From positions 62,001 through 126,000 of the forward strand of contig NZ_WJFD01000003.1 of NCBI RefSeq assembly GCF_009647655.1: a stretch of DNA of 64,000 nt, given 5' to 3'. The position numbers and the translations under genes were made by a program. The DNA comes from Chitinophaga sp. SYP-B3965. Lineage in GTDB: Bacteria; Bacteroidota; Bacteroidia; Chitinophagales; Chitinophagaceae. Positions 25,955 to 35,336 of the stretch are shown piece after piece. How positions within the stretch are numbered: the first letter of the stretch is position 1; each line of letters begins with the position of its first letter. The notes beneath the pieces were generated by a model. The model ran no database searches and had not been told where the DNA came from. It worked only from the letters and a program-made list of their open reading frames with translations.

Positions 25955-27022
25955 CTAATTTACCTTCTCCAGTTTTTCCAGCCTTTCGTTCAATTGCTTC
26001 AGGGTTTTATTCATCTCTATGATATACAACGCCTGCTCTTCTATCTTCTGCAATAATTTCTGGTTCATTTCGCCAAGTTCTATTCCGTTCTCTGCAACTT
26101 CTGTGGCGGATGGAATACCAGGGAGGTGTTTGTGTTGTTTGATGTGTTGCTCCAGTCCCTGTAAGGAAGGGAGTTTGTATCCTTCTTCAAATACGAAGTC
26201 GGGCCAACCACTGATGGTTACTCTTACTTTCTGTGCGGTAATGATCCCTGCTACGGCTAATAAGGATTGCGGGGTTGTGGTGCCTATTCCAACATTACCG
26301 TTTTCAGTGATCCGCATTCTTTCTGTCATGCTATGAGTTGTGGCAGCACCATAGGCATTTGTATAGAACTTTATATAAGTATCATAACTTCCTCCTCTGG
26401 CAAAACTAATAGCTGAAGCTCCGCCGCCAAATGCAGAATACCCAATGGCTGCTTCTGTTTCAGCTGTTCTGCCCTGCATCCACAAAAATTTCACGTCATC
26501 GAAATTATTGACAAAGCCATTATTGGATTTCAGCATTCTCATAGCGCCATCATGCAGATCCAGCCGCTCTCCCGGGATTGTAGTTCCTATGCCAATTTTA
26601 CCATCCTGCGTTAACACCATGTTCGGATTGCTTCCATTTGTTGCAGACAGGAATCCAAGGCTATTTGAATTTCCTTCCAGCTGCATAGAATATTTTTCCG
26701 ATCCGGTTACCCCTACATTTTGGCCGGATGTACTTGCATTCTGCGCAAATACAATGGCATTCCTTGCATTTGTACCAAAAAGCCAGGCATCATTTCCATC
26801 CTGTATCCTGCCTGTTAAAACAAGATGCGTTCTTCCATAATTTATAGCATTGTTTGTTATAAAAACACTTGTGTAGGAATCAGTTTCATTGAGCCCTTTT
26901 ATTTGTAATATGCCGGGAAGTGCGCCACTTGTATAACCGATTCCATATGGCCCGGATAAATAGGTTTGTTGTGCATGAACAGTAAAAGATAACAAAAGGA
27001 ACAAACTGAGAAGGAGTTTCAT
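25955..27022 (-). CDS. Secreted protein with tail-fibre-like coiled-coil end (paralogue)
   Basis: This 355-residue exported protein (signal peptide to about VHAQQ, residue 18) carries a beta-rich body with two GIGTTTP/GIGTTIP motifs, as is common in trimeric fibre proteins. The final ~110 residues match the tail of the 13215-14414 protein: GNVGIGTTTPQSLLAVAG, WPDFVFEEGYKLPS, HKHLPGIPSATEV, GEMNQKLLQKIEEQ, then a Leu/Lys/Glu coiled coil. The N-terminal bodies differ, so the shared part is probably a trimerisation or anchoring module. Function unknown. Confidence 0.8.
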   Translation of the reverse strand: MKLLLSLFLLLSFTVHAQQTYLSGPYGIGYTSGALPGILQIKGLNETDSYTSVFITNNAINYGRTHLVLTGRIQDGNDAWLFGTNARNAIVFAQNASTSGQNVGVTGSEKYSMQLEGNSNSLGFLSATNGSNPNMVLTQDGKIGIGTTIPGERLDLHDGAMRMLKSNNGFVNNFDDVKFLWMQGRTAETEAAIGYSAFGGGASAISFARGGSYDTYIKFYTNAYGAATTHSMTERMRITENGNVGIGTTTPQSLLAVAGIITAQKVRVTISGWPDFVFEEGYKLPSLQGLEQHIKQHKHLPGIPSATEVAENGIELGEMNQKLLQKIEEQALYIIEMNKTLKQLNERLEKLEKVN

Positions 27023-27070
27023 ATCTGGTATAGATTAAACCGGGTTAAGAATAGTATAAAGTAATAGATT

Positions 27071-27538
27071 TTAATTTAATCTTTCTAATTCTTCGATCAA
27101 CTCTTTTTCCGTCATCATCCCTTCTACAAATTTGCGGTATCCCTTCTTACTATTAATAAAAATTGTAGCCGGAATACTACCCTCCCAGCGCGGATCGATC
27201 TTATTGGCGTATTTATTGGCATTCGGCTCATCCAACCATACCACGGCGGAACGGATCTTACGTTTACGGATAAACTTAGTGATCTGCTCCGGATACGCAT
27301 CCTTCATATCAAGGCTTAAAAAGATAAATTTTACTTGTGGGAATTTCTGCGCCTGTTTTACGAAATAAGGCATTTCTTTTACACAGGGGCCGCACCAGGT
27401 TGCCCAGAGATTGATCACTATGGCGCTGTCCGGATGTTGCATGAGCTGTTCTAATTCGGCGGCTTTGATGCGCGTTACCTCCTGAGCTTGGGAAAATGCA
27501 GGGAAGCAAAACAGTAATATGATCGATAACTTTTTCAT
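27071..27538 (-). CDS. TlpA/ResA-like thioredoxin-fold protein
   Basis: A 155-residue periplasmic thioredoxin-like protein. A signal peptide ends near SQA-QE (residue 19) and the active site WATWCGPCVKEMP has Cys49 and Cys52. The later GSIPATIFINSKKG contains the cis-proline. Such proteins reduce or exchange disulfides, for instance in cytochrome c maturation, in the periplasm. It follows trmH by only two bases on the same strand, so they are probably transcribed together although their roles seem unrelated. Confidence 0.88.
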   Translation of the reverse strand: MKKLSIILLFCFPAFSQAQEVTRIKAAELEQLMQHPDSAIVINLWATWCGPCVKEMPYFVKQAQKFPQVKFIFLSLDMKDAYPEQITKFIRKRKIRSAVVWLDEPNANKYANKIDPRWEGSIPATIFINSKKGYRKFVEGMMTEKELIEELERLN

Positions 27539-27540
27539 AC

Positions 27541-28131
27541 TTAAAGGTCTTCTTCTTTAAATCCCCATTCATTCAACAGCGATTCTCTTTGTGCGGCTGG
27601 CAGGCTGGGTTGCTCATATTGACCGGCAGCCAGTTTCTGGCGCATGGCTTCGTAGATGCTGATGGCACAGGCTACGGAGATATTCAGGGAGCGGATGATC
27701 CCCTGCATAGGGATGATAAAATTTCCGTCTGCCAGGGCGCGGGTCTCATCACTGATGCCATAATGTTCACTGCCGAATACCAATGCAACGGAACCGGTAA
27801 AATCTATATCGTACAGGCTCACGGCATCTGAGGAAAGATGGGTGGTGTATATTTTATCAAAACGCTGGCGTAGTTCGGTGAAAAGCAGGTTCACATCTGT
27901 GAACTGGTGTACATCCAGCCATTTGTCTGCACTGGAAGAACTTCTTCTTCCCCAATGGCGGCGGGGTGTTTTATTGGTAAGTACGTATATATCCTGGATA
28001 CCTACGGCATCGCAGGTGCGCATGGCGGCGGCAATATTGTGCGGGTCTTCCACGTTTTCTAATACCACCGTTAGATTGGCCTGCCGCTTGTTTAATACTG
28101 ATAATAGCCTTTCTCTTCTTTCCGGTGTCAT
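27541..28131 (-). CDS. trmH: tRNA (guanosine(18)-2'-O)-methyltransferase
   Basis: A 196-residue SPOUT methyltransferase. The start MTPERRERLLSVLNKRQANLTVVLE and the motifs VEDPHNIAAAMRTCDAVG, LVFGSEHYGISDE and IPMQGIIRSLNISVACAIS are those of TrmH; the last two make the knotted SAM-binding site. It methylates the 2'-OH of G18 in tRNAs. A C-terminal helical extension is shorter than in E. coli TrmH. It is divergent from the AsmA-like gene. Confidence 0.9.
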   Translation of the reverse strand: MTPERRERLLSVLNKRQANLTVVLENVEDPHNIAAAMRTCDAVGIQDIYVLTNKTPRRHWGRRSSSSADKWLDVHQFTDVNLLFTELRQRFDKIYTTHLSSDAVSLYDIDFTGSVALVFGSEHYGISDETRALADGNFIIPMQGIIRSLNISVACAISIYEAMRQKLAAGQYEQPSLPAAQRESLLNEWGFKEEDL

Positions 28132-28222
28132 GTGTTGTTAATTTAATGGCAAAATTAGGAGAAATTAAGTTTAGGTGGGGTGATTTACTATCTTTAGCTA
28201 ATTGTTTAATAAAAAGCATCCT

Positions 28223-30934
28223 ATGAAGTTTAAAAAGGTACTGAAAGGTATCGGCATCACATTGCTCGTACTGATTGGACTACTGATCGCCATTCCCTAT
28301 TTCTTTAAAGGGCAGATCATGGCGAAGATCAAAACGGAGTTGAATAAAAGCCTGAATGCCAAAGTAGATTTTAAAGATGTGGATATCAGCCTCTTCCGCA
28401 GATTTCCCCGTTTGGCCGTAGCATTGGAAGAATTACAAATCACCGGTGTAGCTCATTTTGAAGGAGATACCCTGCTGGCTGTTCGTCGCCTGGACCTGGC
28501 TATGAACCTCATGAGTGTCATCAAAGGGGACAACATAGAGATCTATAACGTGGTACTCCAACAGCCACGCATCTACGCCACCGTGGATGAACAAGGCCGT
28601 GCCAACTGGGATATCACCAAACCAGATACCTCCACAACTGCTGCCGCACCAGCGGATACCGCTGCCAGTGAGTTTGCACTCAGCCTGCAACAATACAGCA
28701 TCGAGGATGCCACTATCAAATACACGGACCGCCAGGGTCATATGGCCCTCACGATTGAGCAGCTGAATCATAAAGGGAAAGGAGATTTCTCACAGGACCA
28801 ATTCACCCTGCAAACTACTACTACGGCAGAATCAGTAAGTTTTGCCCAAGGGTTCATTCCTTACCTGCTCAATGCTAAAGCGGAGATCCTTGCGGATATC
28901 AATATCGATAATAAAACGAGCACGTATGCTTTCAAAACGGATAAGATCTCTGTAAACAACCTGAAAATTGCTACAGAAGGATTTCTCCAGTTGCTGAGTG
29001 ACAGTGCATATAAAATGGATATCAAATTCAATGCGCCTTCCACGGACTTCAAAGATATCCTCTCCCTGATCCCGGCTATTTATTCCCAGGATTTTGCGAG
29101 CATCAAAACGAGCGGCAGCACTACTTTTTCCGGTTTCGTGAAAGGTACTTATACGCCGCAGCAAATGCCCTCATACGGATTACACCTGACTATCAAGAAT
29201 GGTTTCTTCCAATATCCTGACCTGCCTAAACCGGTGAAGAATATTCAGTTAGCCGTAAACGTTAGTAACCCGGATGGTATTCCTGATCATACGATCGTGG
29301 ATGTGCCGCAGGCTCACCTGGAAATGGATGAAAGCCCTGTAGACCTCCGCCTGATGGTGAAAACGCCGATATCTGATCTTTACCTGGATGCAGCAGCCAA
29401 AGGCAAACTGGACCTCAGCAAAGTGGCGCAGTTCGTGAAAATGGAAGCAGGTACCAAACTGAGCGGTTTGCTGGATGCAGACCTGAAAGCGCGGGGATAT
29501 ATGAGCGCCATTGAAAAGCAACAATATGAAAACTTTGATGCTTCTGGTAAACTGGCGGTGAATAACTTAGCTTATAGCAGTAAGGATTATCCTGATGGCG
29601 TGAAAGTATCCAGCCTGCTGATGCAATTCAATCCGAAGAATGTAACGGTGCAGGAATTCATCGGGCAATACCTGGGTACTAATTTTACCGCAACAGGACA
29701 AGTGAATAACCTGCTGGCCTACGCACTCCGTAACGATGCGCTGAATGGCCAGCTGGCTTTAAAAGCGGATAACATCAACCTGGATAAATGGATGGCTACC
29801 GGTACCACAGAAGCAACTCCTGCCAAACCTGCGGATACTGCAGCTGCGGTTCCTTTTGCCGTTCCTAATAACCTTGATTTCACCATACAGGCGCAAGCGG
29901 ATAAAGTGCATTATGATAAAGTGGACCTTACGCAGTTATCGGGTAATCTGCTGATCAGCGATCAGACGGTAACGATGAAAGACATCAAGGGGAATGCACT
30001 GCAGGGCAGCATGAAAATAGATGGTACTTATTCCACCAAAGTAGATAAACTGCATCCTGATATCAGTCTTACGTATGATGTAAAGGAACTGGACATTCAG
30101 CAAACCTTCAAAGCATTCAATACTGTGCAGAAGCTCATGCCTATTGCACAATTCCTGAGCGGTAAGCTGAGTTCCCAAATGACTATGAAAGGTAAACTGG
30201 GTAAGGACATGACGCCGGACCTCAGTACGCTTACCGGAGATGGTAACCTGTTACTGATACAGGGTTTCCTGAAAAAATTCGCACCGCTGGACCAATTGGC
30301 CACACAACTGAATGTGAATTCATTGAAAGATATTTCTGTAAGGGATATCAAGAACTACTTCGCATTTGAGAACGGGCGTATGAAGGTGAACCCCTTCCGG
30401 GTGAAACTCTCTAACATGAACATGCTCATCGGCGGCTCGCATGGTTTTGATCAATCCATGGATTACACCATGCAACTGGCATTACCCCGCGCCCTACTGG
30501 GTCAGCAAGGGAATAGTCTTGTGAACAACCTGGTTACACAGGCCAATAACAAAGGCATCCCTGTTACCGTGAGCGATACTGTTTATCTCAATGTGCTGAT
30601 GGGCGGAAGTTTATTGAAACCTTCCTTAAAAACTGACCTGAAAGAAGTAGCGGGTAATGCAGTGAACAACCTGAAAGATCAGGCTACTGCCCTCGTGAAA
30701 AACAAGCTGGATACCATTCAGCATACGGTGAAAGATTCTTTGCAGTCGGTGAAAAAGGAAGCGGTTTCCGCAGTGAAGGATGAGTTGAAAAAGCAATTGC
30801 TGGGCAGTAAAGACAGTACCCAATCCGGCAAACCACTGCAGAATGCAGGAAAGGCTGCGGAGAAAACATTGAATAATACATTGAAAGGTTTGCTGAACCG
30901 TAAAAAAGCGCCGGCAGACTCAACAAAACAATAG
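28223..30934 (+). CDS. AsmA-family protein
   Basis: A 903-residue protein with one N-terminal membrane anchor (about residues 8-27, ITLLVLIGLLIAIPYFF) and a large periplasmic region of repeated beta-strands. The start (KAKVDFKDVDISLFRRFPRLAVALEELQITG) and the YRFQ-free AsmA-like C-terminal core (VNPFRVKLSNMNMLIGGSHGFDQSMDYTMQLALP) fit the AsmA_2/DUF3971 type. The last ~120 residues are Lys/Ala/Asp-rich and probably helical. Family members form bridge-like structures that move phospholipids between membranes. I use the ATG at 28223; an upstream TTG would add seven residues. A terminator follows. Confidence 0.85.
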   Translation: MKFKKVLKGIGITLLVLIGLLIAIPYFFKGQIMAKIKTELNKSLNAKVDFKDVDISLFRRFPRLAVALEELQITGVAHFEGDTLLAVRRLDLAMNLMSVIKGDNIEIYNVVLQQPRIYATVDEQGRANWDITKPDTSTTAAAPADTAASEFALSLQQYSIEDATIKYTDRQGHMALTIEQLNHKGKGDFSQDQFTLQTTTTAESVSFAQGFIPYLLNAKAEILADINIDNKTSTYAFKTDKISVNNLKIATEGFLQLLSDSAYKMDIKFNAPSTDFKDILSLIPAIYSQDFASIKTSGSTTFSGFVKGTYTPQQMPSYGLHLTIKNGFFQYPDLPKPVKNIQLAVNVSNPDGIPDHTIVDVPQAHLEMDESPVDLRLMVKTPISDLYLDAAAKGKLDLSKVAQFVKMEAGTKLSGLLDADLKARGYMSAIEKQQYENFDASGKLAVNNLAYSSKDYPDGVKVSSLLMQFNPKNVTVQEFIGQYLGTNFTATGQVNNLLAYALRNDALNGQLALKADNINLDKWMATGTTEATPAKPADTAAAVPFAVPNNLDFTIQAQADKVHYDKVDLTQLSGNLLISDQTVTMKDIKGNALQGSMKIDGTYSTKVDKLHPDISLTYDVKELDIQQTFKAFNTVQKLMPIAQFLSGKLSSQMTMKGKLGKDMTPDLSTLTGDGNLLLIQGFLKKFAPLDQLATQLNVNSLKDISVRDIKNYFAFENGRMKVNPFRVKLSNMNMLIGGSHGFDQSMDYTMQLALPRALLGQQGNSLVNNLVTQANNKGIPVTVSDTVYLNVLMGGSLLKPSLKTDLKEVAGNAVNNLKDQATALVKNKLDTIQHTVKDSLQSVKKEAVSAVKDELKKQLLGSKDSTQSGKPLQNAGKAAEKTLNNTLKGLLNRKKAPADSTKQ

Positions 30935-30948
30935 TTTGATTTGTTTTT

Positions 30949-30990
30949 AAAACGTGGTATAGCGGTAAATACGTTATGCCACGTTTTTTT
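30949..30990 (+). terminator. Terminator of the AsmA-like gene
   Basis: Arms 30949-30961 (aaaacgtggtata) and 30975-30987 (tatgccacgtttt) pair with one G-T wobble and are followed by T to 30990. It ends directly before the ATG of the next gene. Confidence 0.8.
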
Positions 30991-31392
30991 ATGAACAGCA
31001 TCATACACAGCCCCTTTTGCAATGCCAGTTTGTTAGCCGGACTGCTCTTCCTTTTCATGGGTTTCATGATCCGGAAATTCCCCCCGCGCAGTATGAAAGC
31101 CTGGTATGGATACCGTACTTTCTCTTCCACCATTAATGAAAAGACCTGGCACGAAGCCAATCAATACGCAGCATATCTTTCCCGCTGTATGGCTTATATC
31201 CTCATCCCTTTCGGGTTGCTGATGGCATTCCTGTTTAAAACACAAACGGATGCCTTCCTGTATCTTACCATCTGTCCGGTTATCTTCTGTGCTTTGCTGA
31301 TGACAGGCATGACCGAGTGGCATTTGCTGCAGGTATTTGATGAAGACGGGGAACGAAAGGAGAATAAGAAAGATGGTGTTGATATAGGTTAA
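30991..31392 (+). CDS. SdpI-family membrane protein
   Basis: A 133-residue inner-membrane protein with three hydrophobic segments (roughly 8-25, 63-80 and 87-105). Between the first two lies RKFPPRSMKAWYGYRTFSSTINEKTWHEANQYAA, the conserved region of SdpI/DUF3796-like proteins. In Bacillus SdpI gives immunity to a cannibalism toxin; most other homologues are uncharacterised. An in-frame ATG at 30976 lies inside the terminator of the upstream gene, so I start at 30991. Transcription from its own promoter within the AsmA coding end would be needed, unless the terminator leaks. Confidence 0.8.
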   Translation: MNSIIHSPFCNASLLAGLLFLFMGFMIRKFPPRSMKAWYGYRTFSSTINEKTWHEANQYAAYLSRCMAYILIPFGLLMAFLFKTQTDAFLYLTICPVIFCALLMTGMTEWHLLQVFDEDGERKENKKDGVDIG

Positions 31393-31399
31393 AATGTAA

Positions 31400-31430
31400 A
31401 AAGGCTAAAGCGTATGCCACTTTAGCCTTT
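31400..31430. terminator. Bidirectional terminator, SdpI-like gene and lipA
   Basis: Eleven-base arms (aaaggctaaag at 31400-31410 with ctttagccttt at 31420-31430) pair without a mismatch around a nine-base loop. It sits between the convergent ends at 31392 and 31448. Confidence 0.8.
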
Positions 31431-31447
31431 CAATATATTCGGGCAGA

Positions 31448-32341
31448 TTATTTTCTGCCGCTGAAAATGTGTTTTTCAGCATGGTAGGAAGAACGAACCA
31501 ATGGTCCGGCTTCTACATAATCCAATCCCATGTCGTAACCGATCTCTCTCAGTTCTGCAAACTCATCCGGATGCACAAAGCGGATCACGGGGAGATGTTT
31601 GGGAGTAGGCTGGAGATACTGGCCGAGGGTGATCACATCACAACCATTGTCTGCCAGGTCCTGCATAGCCTGTACCACTTCTTCTTTGGTTTCACCGAGA
31701 CCCAGCATGATACCGCTTTTGGTACGCATGCCACCTTCTTTTAATCTGCGGATCACTTCAAGACTGCGGTGATATTTAGCCTGGATACGCACTTGTTTGG
31801 TCATGCGCTCCACGGTTTCCAGGTTGTGGGATACCACTTCCGGGGCTGCTTCGATCACACGGTCCAGGTTTTCCCAGATACCTCTGAAGTCAGGGATCAG
31901 GGTTTCCATGGTGGTGTTTGGATTGAGGGCGCGAACGGCTTTGATGGTATTGGACCAGATAATGGAACCGCCATCTTTTAACTCGTCACGGTCTACGGAG
32001 GTGATAACGGCGTGTTTTACCTTCATCAGGTAGATGGCTTCTGCCACCCTTTGGGGTTCATCCCAATCTACAGGTTCAGGCCGGCCGGTGGCTACGGCAC
32101 AGAATCCGCAACTCCGGGTACAAACATTGCCCAGGATCATAAAGGTGGCGGTACCGGCTCCCCAGCACTCGCCCATATTTGGACAATTTCCGCTTTCGCA
32201 GATGGTATGTAGTTTATGTGTGTCTACCAGGTTCCTAACCTGCCTGTAATTCTCTCCGATCGGCAGTTTCACACGCAGCCAGTCGGGCTTTTTCACTCTC
32301 GGCGCAGCTGCTTCAGCTGCGATTACGGGTAATTCTTGCAT
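31448..32341 (-). CDS. lipA: Lipoyl synthase
   Basis: This 297-residue radical-SAM enzyme inserts two sulfur atoms into octanoyl groups on lipoyl domains. Both 4Fe-4S sets are present: the auxiliary cluster at Cys48, Cys53 and Cys59 ([12 protein letters not shown]) and the radical-SAM cluster at Cys74, Cys78 and Cys81 (CTRSCGFC). The C-terminal [15 protein letters not shown] carries the conserved RSSY. A lipB gene is not seen nearby. It lies about 30 bases after the gene at 32372. Confidence 0.95.
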   Translation of the reverse strand: MQELPVIAAEAAAPRVKKPDWLRVKLPIGENYRQVRNLVDTHKLHTICESGNCPNMGECWGAGTATFMILGNVCTRSCGFCAVATGRPEPVDWDEPQRVAEAIYLMKVKHAVITSVDRDELKDGGSIIWSNTIKAVRALNPNTTMETLIPDFRGIWENLDRVIEAAPEVVSHNLETVERMTKQVRIQAKYHRSLEVIRRLKEGGMRTKSGIMLGLGETKEEVVQAMQDLADNGCDVITLGQYLQPTPKHLPVIRFVHPDEFAELREIGYDMGLDYVEAGPLVRSSYHAEKHIFSGRK

Positions 32342-32371
32342 CGCAAATCCTTTCTTTAATAAGATACAAAG

Positions 32372-33202
32372 TTACTTATTCCAGCGTTTCCCCAGTTGTA
32401 TTCCTATGTAAGCATTGAAAAAGAAGGACTTACCCTTCTCATCTACCATGATTTCCACCTTTTTGGTGTAATATTCGGCGTTTACGCCTACTTCAATTGC
32501 GGAAATTACTTCATTGAACTTGGCCCAATCGAACCGGAACCCTACTTTGGCATGCAGCCCGGGGTTCAGTTTTACTTCGCCCCAACCTTTTGTGAGGCCC
32601 CCAGCGCCGTAGATCAGGTCGCGGTTCAGGAAATCGTCCCGTATTTCGTCGGAATATTTTACTGTCCGGCGGTTATTGGGATCGCCGGAATCATTCATGA
32701 GGTCCAGGTAATAGGGTTTAACGAGGCCGAAGGATACACCACCATAGTAGATGGCATTCACTTCTACACCGTTCTTATTGCCTTTTCCGCCAATCAGGTA
32801 TTTCTGACCTACGCCCAGTTTGGCCTGGTAGAAATTATTCTTTTTACCATAAACGAAGGGGGTGGTGCTGATGGTGTAGCCCATCTGGGAATCCAGTACC
32901 CTGGAAGCACGGTCCTGTTTAGGGTGTCTTTTTTCTGAAAATTCCAGCTGGAAGTAGTTCACGAAAGAAGCGTTCTTGCGGAAGCCCATTTCGAGAAAAC
33001 CTGTCCAACCGTCTGTATTGAGGCGGGCGCCACCGGAGAATTCCCGGTTAAAGAGGTTATCCCCTTCTTCGATCTCTCTGAAAAGGGAGATCTTCCTGAG
33101 CCTTTTCTCTTCCTTTTCCTCCTTTTTGGATTGCCGGCTACTTTGGGCATAGAGCATGGTGGAAGTCAGCAATAATAGTAAGAGTACATTTATTTTTTTC
33201 AC
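32372..33202 (-). CDS. Outer-membrane beta-barrel-like protein, unknown
   Basis: This 276-residue exported protein starts at GTG (33202). The signal peptide is cut near LYA-QS (residue 20), followed by a highly charged stretch (SKKEEKEEKRLRK). The rest has alternating short strands with aromatic and Gly residues (GFLEMGFRKNASFVNYFQLEF, YYGGVSFGLVKPYYLDL, FFFNAYIGIQLGKRW), as expected for a small outer-membrane barrel; the terminal aromatic-containing strand supports this. The family is not recognised. It precedes lipA on the same strand. Confidence 0.75.
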   Translation of the reverse strand: MKKINVLLLLLLTSTMLYAQSSRQSKKEEKEEKRLRKISLFREIEEGDNLFNREFSGGARLNTDGWTGFLEMGFRKNASFVNYFQLEFSEKRHPKQDRASRVLDSQMGYTISTTPFVYGKKNNFYQAKLGVGQKYLIGGKGNKNGVEVNAIYYGGVSFGLVKPYYLDLMNDSGDPNNRRTVKYSDEIRDDFLNRDLIYGAGGLTKGWGEVKLNPGLHAKVGFRFDWAKFNEVISAIEVGVNAEYYTKKVEIMVDEKGKSFFFNAYIGIQLGKRWNK

Positions 33203-33353
33203 GGTGAGCGCGATTATATTTTAATTAAACGCCTGAATACGTTTTATGTTTTATTCCCATACAAACATAGACAAATTTGTTGATAGTTGGCAGGAGTTCA
33301 GATGTACCTTCGTATAGGAAAATACGCTTATTTTACAGACAAATTTATATATC

Positions 33354-33761
33354 ATGCAAACAGCAGCGATCCTTTACAATGGCGAATTGAGAACTACAGC
33401 AAAGCATCTCCGGTCAGGTACGGTTATAGAGACGGATGCACCGGTGGATAATAATGGAAAAGGGGAGCGGTTTTCGCCGAGTGACCTGGTGGCTACTGCC
33501 CTTGGATCTTGTATGCTGACGATCATGGGGATTAAGGCGAGGGATAAGGGGTGGAATATTGATGGTACGGCGGTGAGTGTGGAGAAGATCATGGGGACGG
33601 AGCCGCGGAGGATCACCGGGGTGAAGATACAGTTTGATTTTCCGGCGGGGCATGGATTGGAGGAGAAGGATAGGAAGATATTGGAGAATGTGGCTTTTAC
33701 GTGTCCTGTAGCGGAGAGTGTGCATCCGGATATTAAGCAGGATGTGACTTTTAATTGGTAG
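33354..33761 (+). CDS. OsmC-family peroxiredoxin-like protein
   Basis: A 135-residue OsmC/Ohr-type protein. The two reactive cysteines are in GSCMLTIMG (Cys53) and FTCPVAESVHPD (Cys117), and the ERFSPSDLVATALGSC start of the core helix is typical. These cytoplasmic enzymes reduce organic hydroperoxides or act on related thiol stress. The codons in its second half are unusually GC/AG-rich compared with its neighbours. It is followed by a copy of the dispersed 18-base repeat. Confidence 0.88.
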   Translation: MQTAAILYNGELRTTAKHLRSGTVIETDAPVDNNGKGERFSPSDLVATALGSCMLTIMGIKARDKGWNIDGTAVSVEKIMGTEPRRITGVKIQFDFPAGHGLEEKDRKILENVAFTCPVAESVHPDIKQDVTFNW

Positions 33762-33773
33762 GCTGAGAGCTTG

Positions 33774-33791
33774 CCGCGCTGCAAAGGGCGG
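33774..33791 (+). repeat. Single copy of the CCGCGCTGCAAAGGGCGG repeat
   Basis: An exact copy of the 18-mer that is clustered at 37979-38517. The flank (gagggagatttcttttggg) also matches the flank of the clustered copies, so a longer element of 60 or more bases is shared. It lies 13 bases after the osmC stop, ahead of an inverted repeat (arms 33857-33867 and 33874-33884) that overlaps the end of the next gene. Confidence 0.85.
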
Positions 33792-33869
33792 TTTATTATT
33801 TTTTTTGAGGGAGATTTCTTTTGGGAGGAAGTTTCTTCTTTTCATATTTTTTGGGAGGGGTTTTATTCT

Positions 33870-35216
33870 TTAAAATAAAACCCCTTCCTCCCATTCCTCC
33901 TCTCCCGTCCAGCCGAGTTCATCTTCGCGGCATTCGTTTACATCTGCGCCTCTGATCAAACGCTTGCCTACTGCACATTGCAGGCATTTCTTTTCTTCAC
34001 AGTAATATTGTTTCAATTGCAGCAAAGACTGGGAATCCCAGGCTGATGTGGCTTTTGTGTTTTCTGCTGCCCAGGCGCGGATGACGCGGTTGTTTTCCGG
34101 GGGGAGTTGTTGCAGAAACCTTACTGCTCTTTGCTGGTATTGGAGTAAGCCCATATGCCGGCCATATAAGTGTAGTAAAGGGATGACGGTATTTATGAGG
34201 ATATGATGTACACCCGCTTTTCCGATACCTGCCGTGCGCAGAGCGGGAATATCAAAACGATAATGATCTTCCCAGTACGGGGAAGGGTCTACGAAAAATA
34301 ACTTTTCCAGTGAGGGTAGGTCCTCTATTTCGAGGATGCGGGAAAAGAGATGAGGCGTGTTATGTAATAATGCGGCAAAACAGGCGATCCGCATAGTGGG
34401 GAAAGCAGACGGGCGCATGCGTAACCAGCGCCAGCCATGAGATGGCAGAGATTCCAGCTGGTGTTTGTGTTGCTGGAAACGGTATTCTTCCTGTAACTGC
34501 TGCGGATATGCATCTTTAAAACTTCCTGCCAGCATACCTGCCTGTCCAAACAACAAAGCTTCCAGCCTTTGTAAATGCGGACGCTGACGAGCCAGTAATA
34601 CAAAAGGCATGGATTGTGCCAGTTGCAGAAATGCTTCTGTGTTTACGGGCATCCCGAAACCCTGTGCCATAGCACGGAAACAGACTTCCTCCCAATTAAA
34701 ATGATTCTGTTGCAGCCAGTTCATAAAAAGGCTCGTTTTGCGTTCAAACCGTTCCCGCATGAGTTTACCATTCCAGGATAACCAGTCTTCTTCTGTAATC
34801 CGTGGTAATAAAGGGGCGCAGGGAACAAAGGTGGCGTCCTCTTTCAATTGCTGGTAGCGCTTTAGCAACATCTTTGGGATCCGCTGCTGTAGTTCCAGGC
34901 AGGGGATGTTCAATGCAGGAGCATCGTTTTCAAACACCACATGCAGGATCACATTATCATAGCGCTGATTGCGATGGTGGCCATGTTTCCGCCAATCTGA
35001 ACTGCGGTAATGCAGTTCTACATTCCCGGCCCATTCTACGCCGCCGATATTGATCCTGGCTGCTGTAAAGTCTGGTCCGGCATCCCGGTTAAGGGTACCA
35101 GCGTGGATAATGGTGACAGGCTCTCCCTTAATAGTGGAAAGACGATGCTGGTTAAACAAACCGAATTGCCAGATATGCTGCAGCAATTCCTCTGAGAATA
35201 ATGGGTCAACAAACAT
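33870..35216 (-). CDS. DUF2851 family protein
   Basis: A 448-residue soluble protein characteristic of Bacteroidota. The N-terminal region (HIWQFGLFNQHRLSTIKGEPVTIIHAGTLNRDAGPDF) and the GNVELHYRSSDWRKHGHHRNQRYDNVILHVVF block are the family signature; the latter has clustered His/Asp residues that recall a nuclease core, but no activity is established. A C-terminal CEEKKCLQCAVGKRL segment has three cysteines and might bind a metal. The last residues are coded within an inverted repeat. It is divergent from the riboswitch-controlled methionine genes. Confidence 0.88.
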   Translation of the reverse strand: MFVDPLFSEELLQHIWQFGLFNQHRLSTIKGEPVTIIHAGTLNRDAGPDFTAARINIGGVEWAGNVELHYRSSDWRKHGHHRNQRYDNVILHVVFENDAPALNIPCLELQQRIPKMLLKRYQQLKEDATFVPCAPLLPRITEEDWLSWNGKLMRERFERKTSLFMNWLQQNHFNWEEVCFRAMAQGFGMPVNTEAFLQLAQSMPFVLLARQRPHLQRLEALLFGQAGMLAGSFKDAYPQQLQEEYRFQQHKHQLESLPSHGWRWLRMRPSAFPTMRIACFAALLHNTPHLFSRILEIEDLPSLEKLFFVDPSPYWEDHYRFDIPALRTAGIGKAGVHHILINTVIPLLHLYGRHMGLLQYQQRAVRFLQQLPPENNRVIRAWAAENTKATSAWDSQSLLQLKQYYCEEKKCLQCAVGKRLIRGADVNECREDELGWTGEEEWEEGVLF

Positions 35217-35284
35217 AAAATACTATTACAAACCATCAATAAATTACTACAAAAATTGCTAAAAATCGAAATTCTGCATCTGTA

Positions 35285-35317
35285 TTTGGAAATTTGGCTC
35301 TTCTACCATTACCTTTG
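35285..35317 (+). promoter_or_regulatory. Promoter ahead of the SAM riboswitch
   Basis: A TTTG at 35285-35288 is followed after 21 bases by TACCTTTG (35310-35317), an exact match to the Bacteroidota -33 and -7 elements at the usual distance. Transcription would start about 35323-35325, a dozen bases before the riboswitch. Confidence 0.7.
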
Positions 35318-35336
35318 CGCACAGTTCTTAAACATC

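Noticed and set aside
33857-33884. Inverted repeat at the end of the DUF2851 gene as a terminator
   Set aside because: The arms pair perfectly over 11 bases but overlap coding sequence and lack a T run on either strand, so I did not list it as a terminator.
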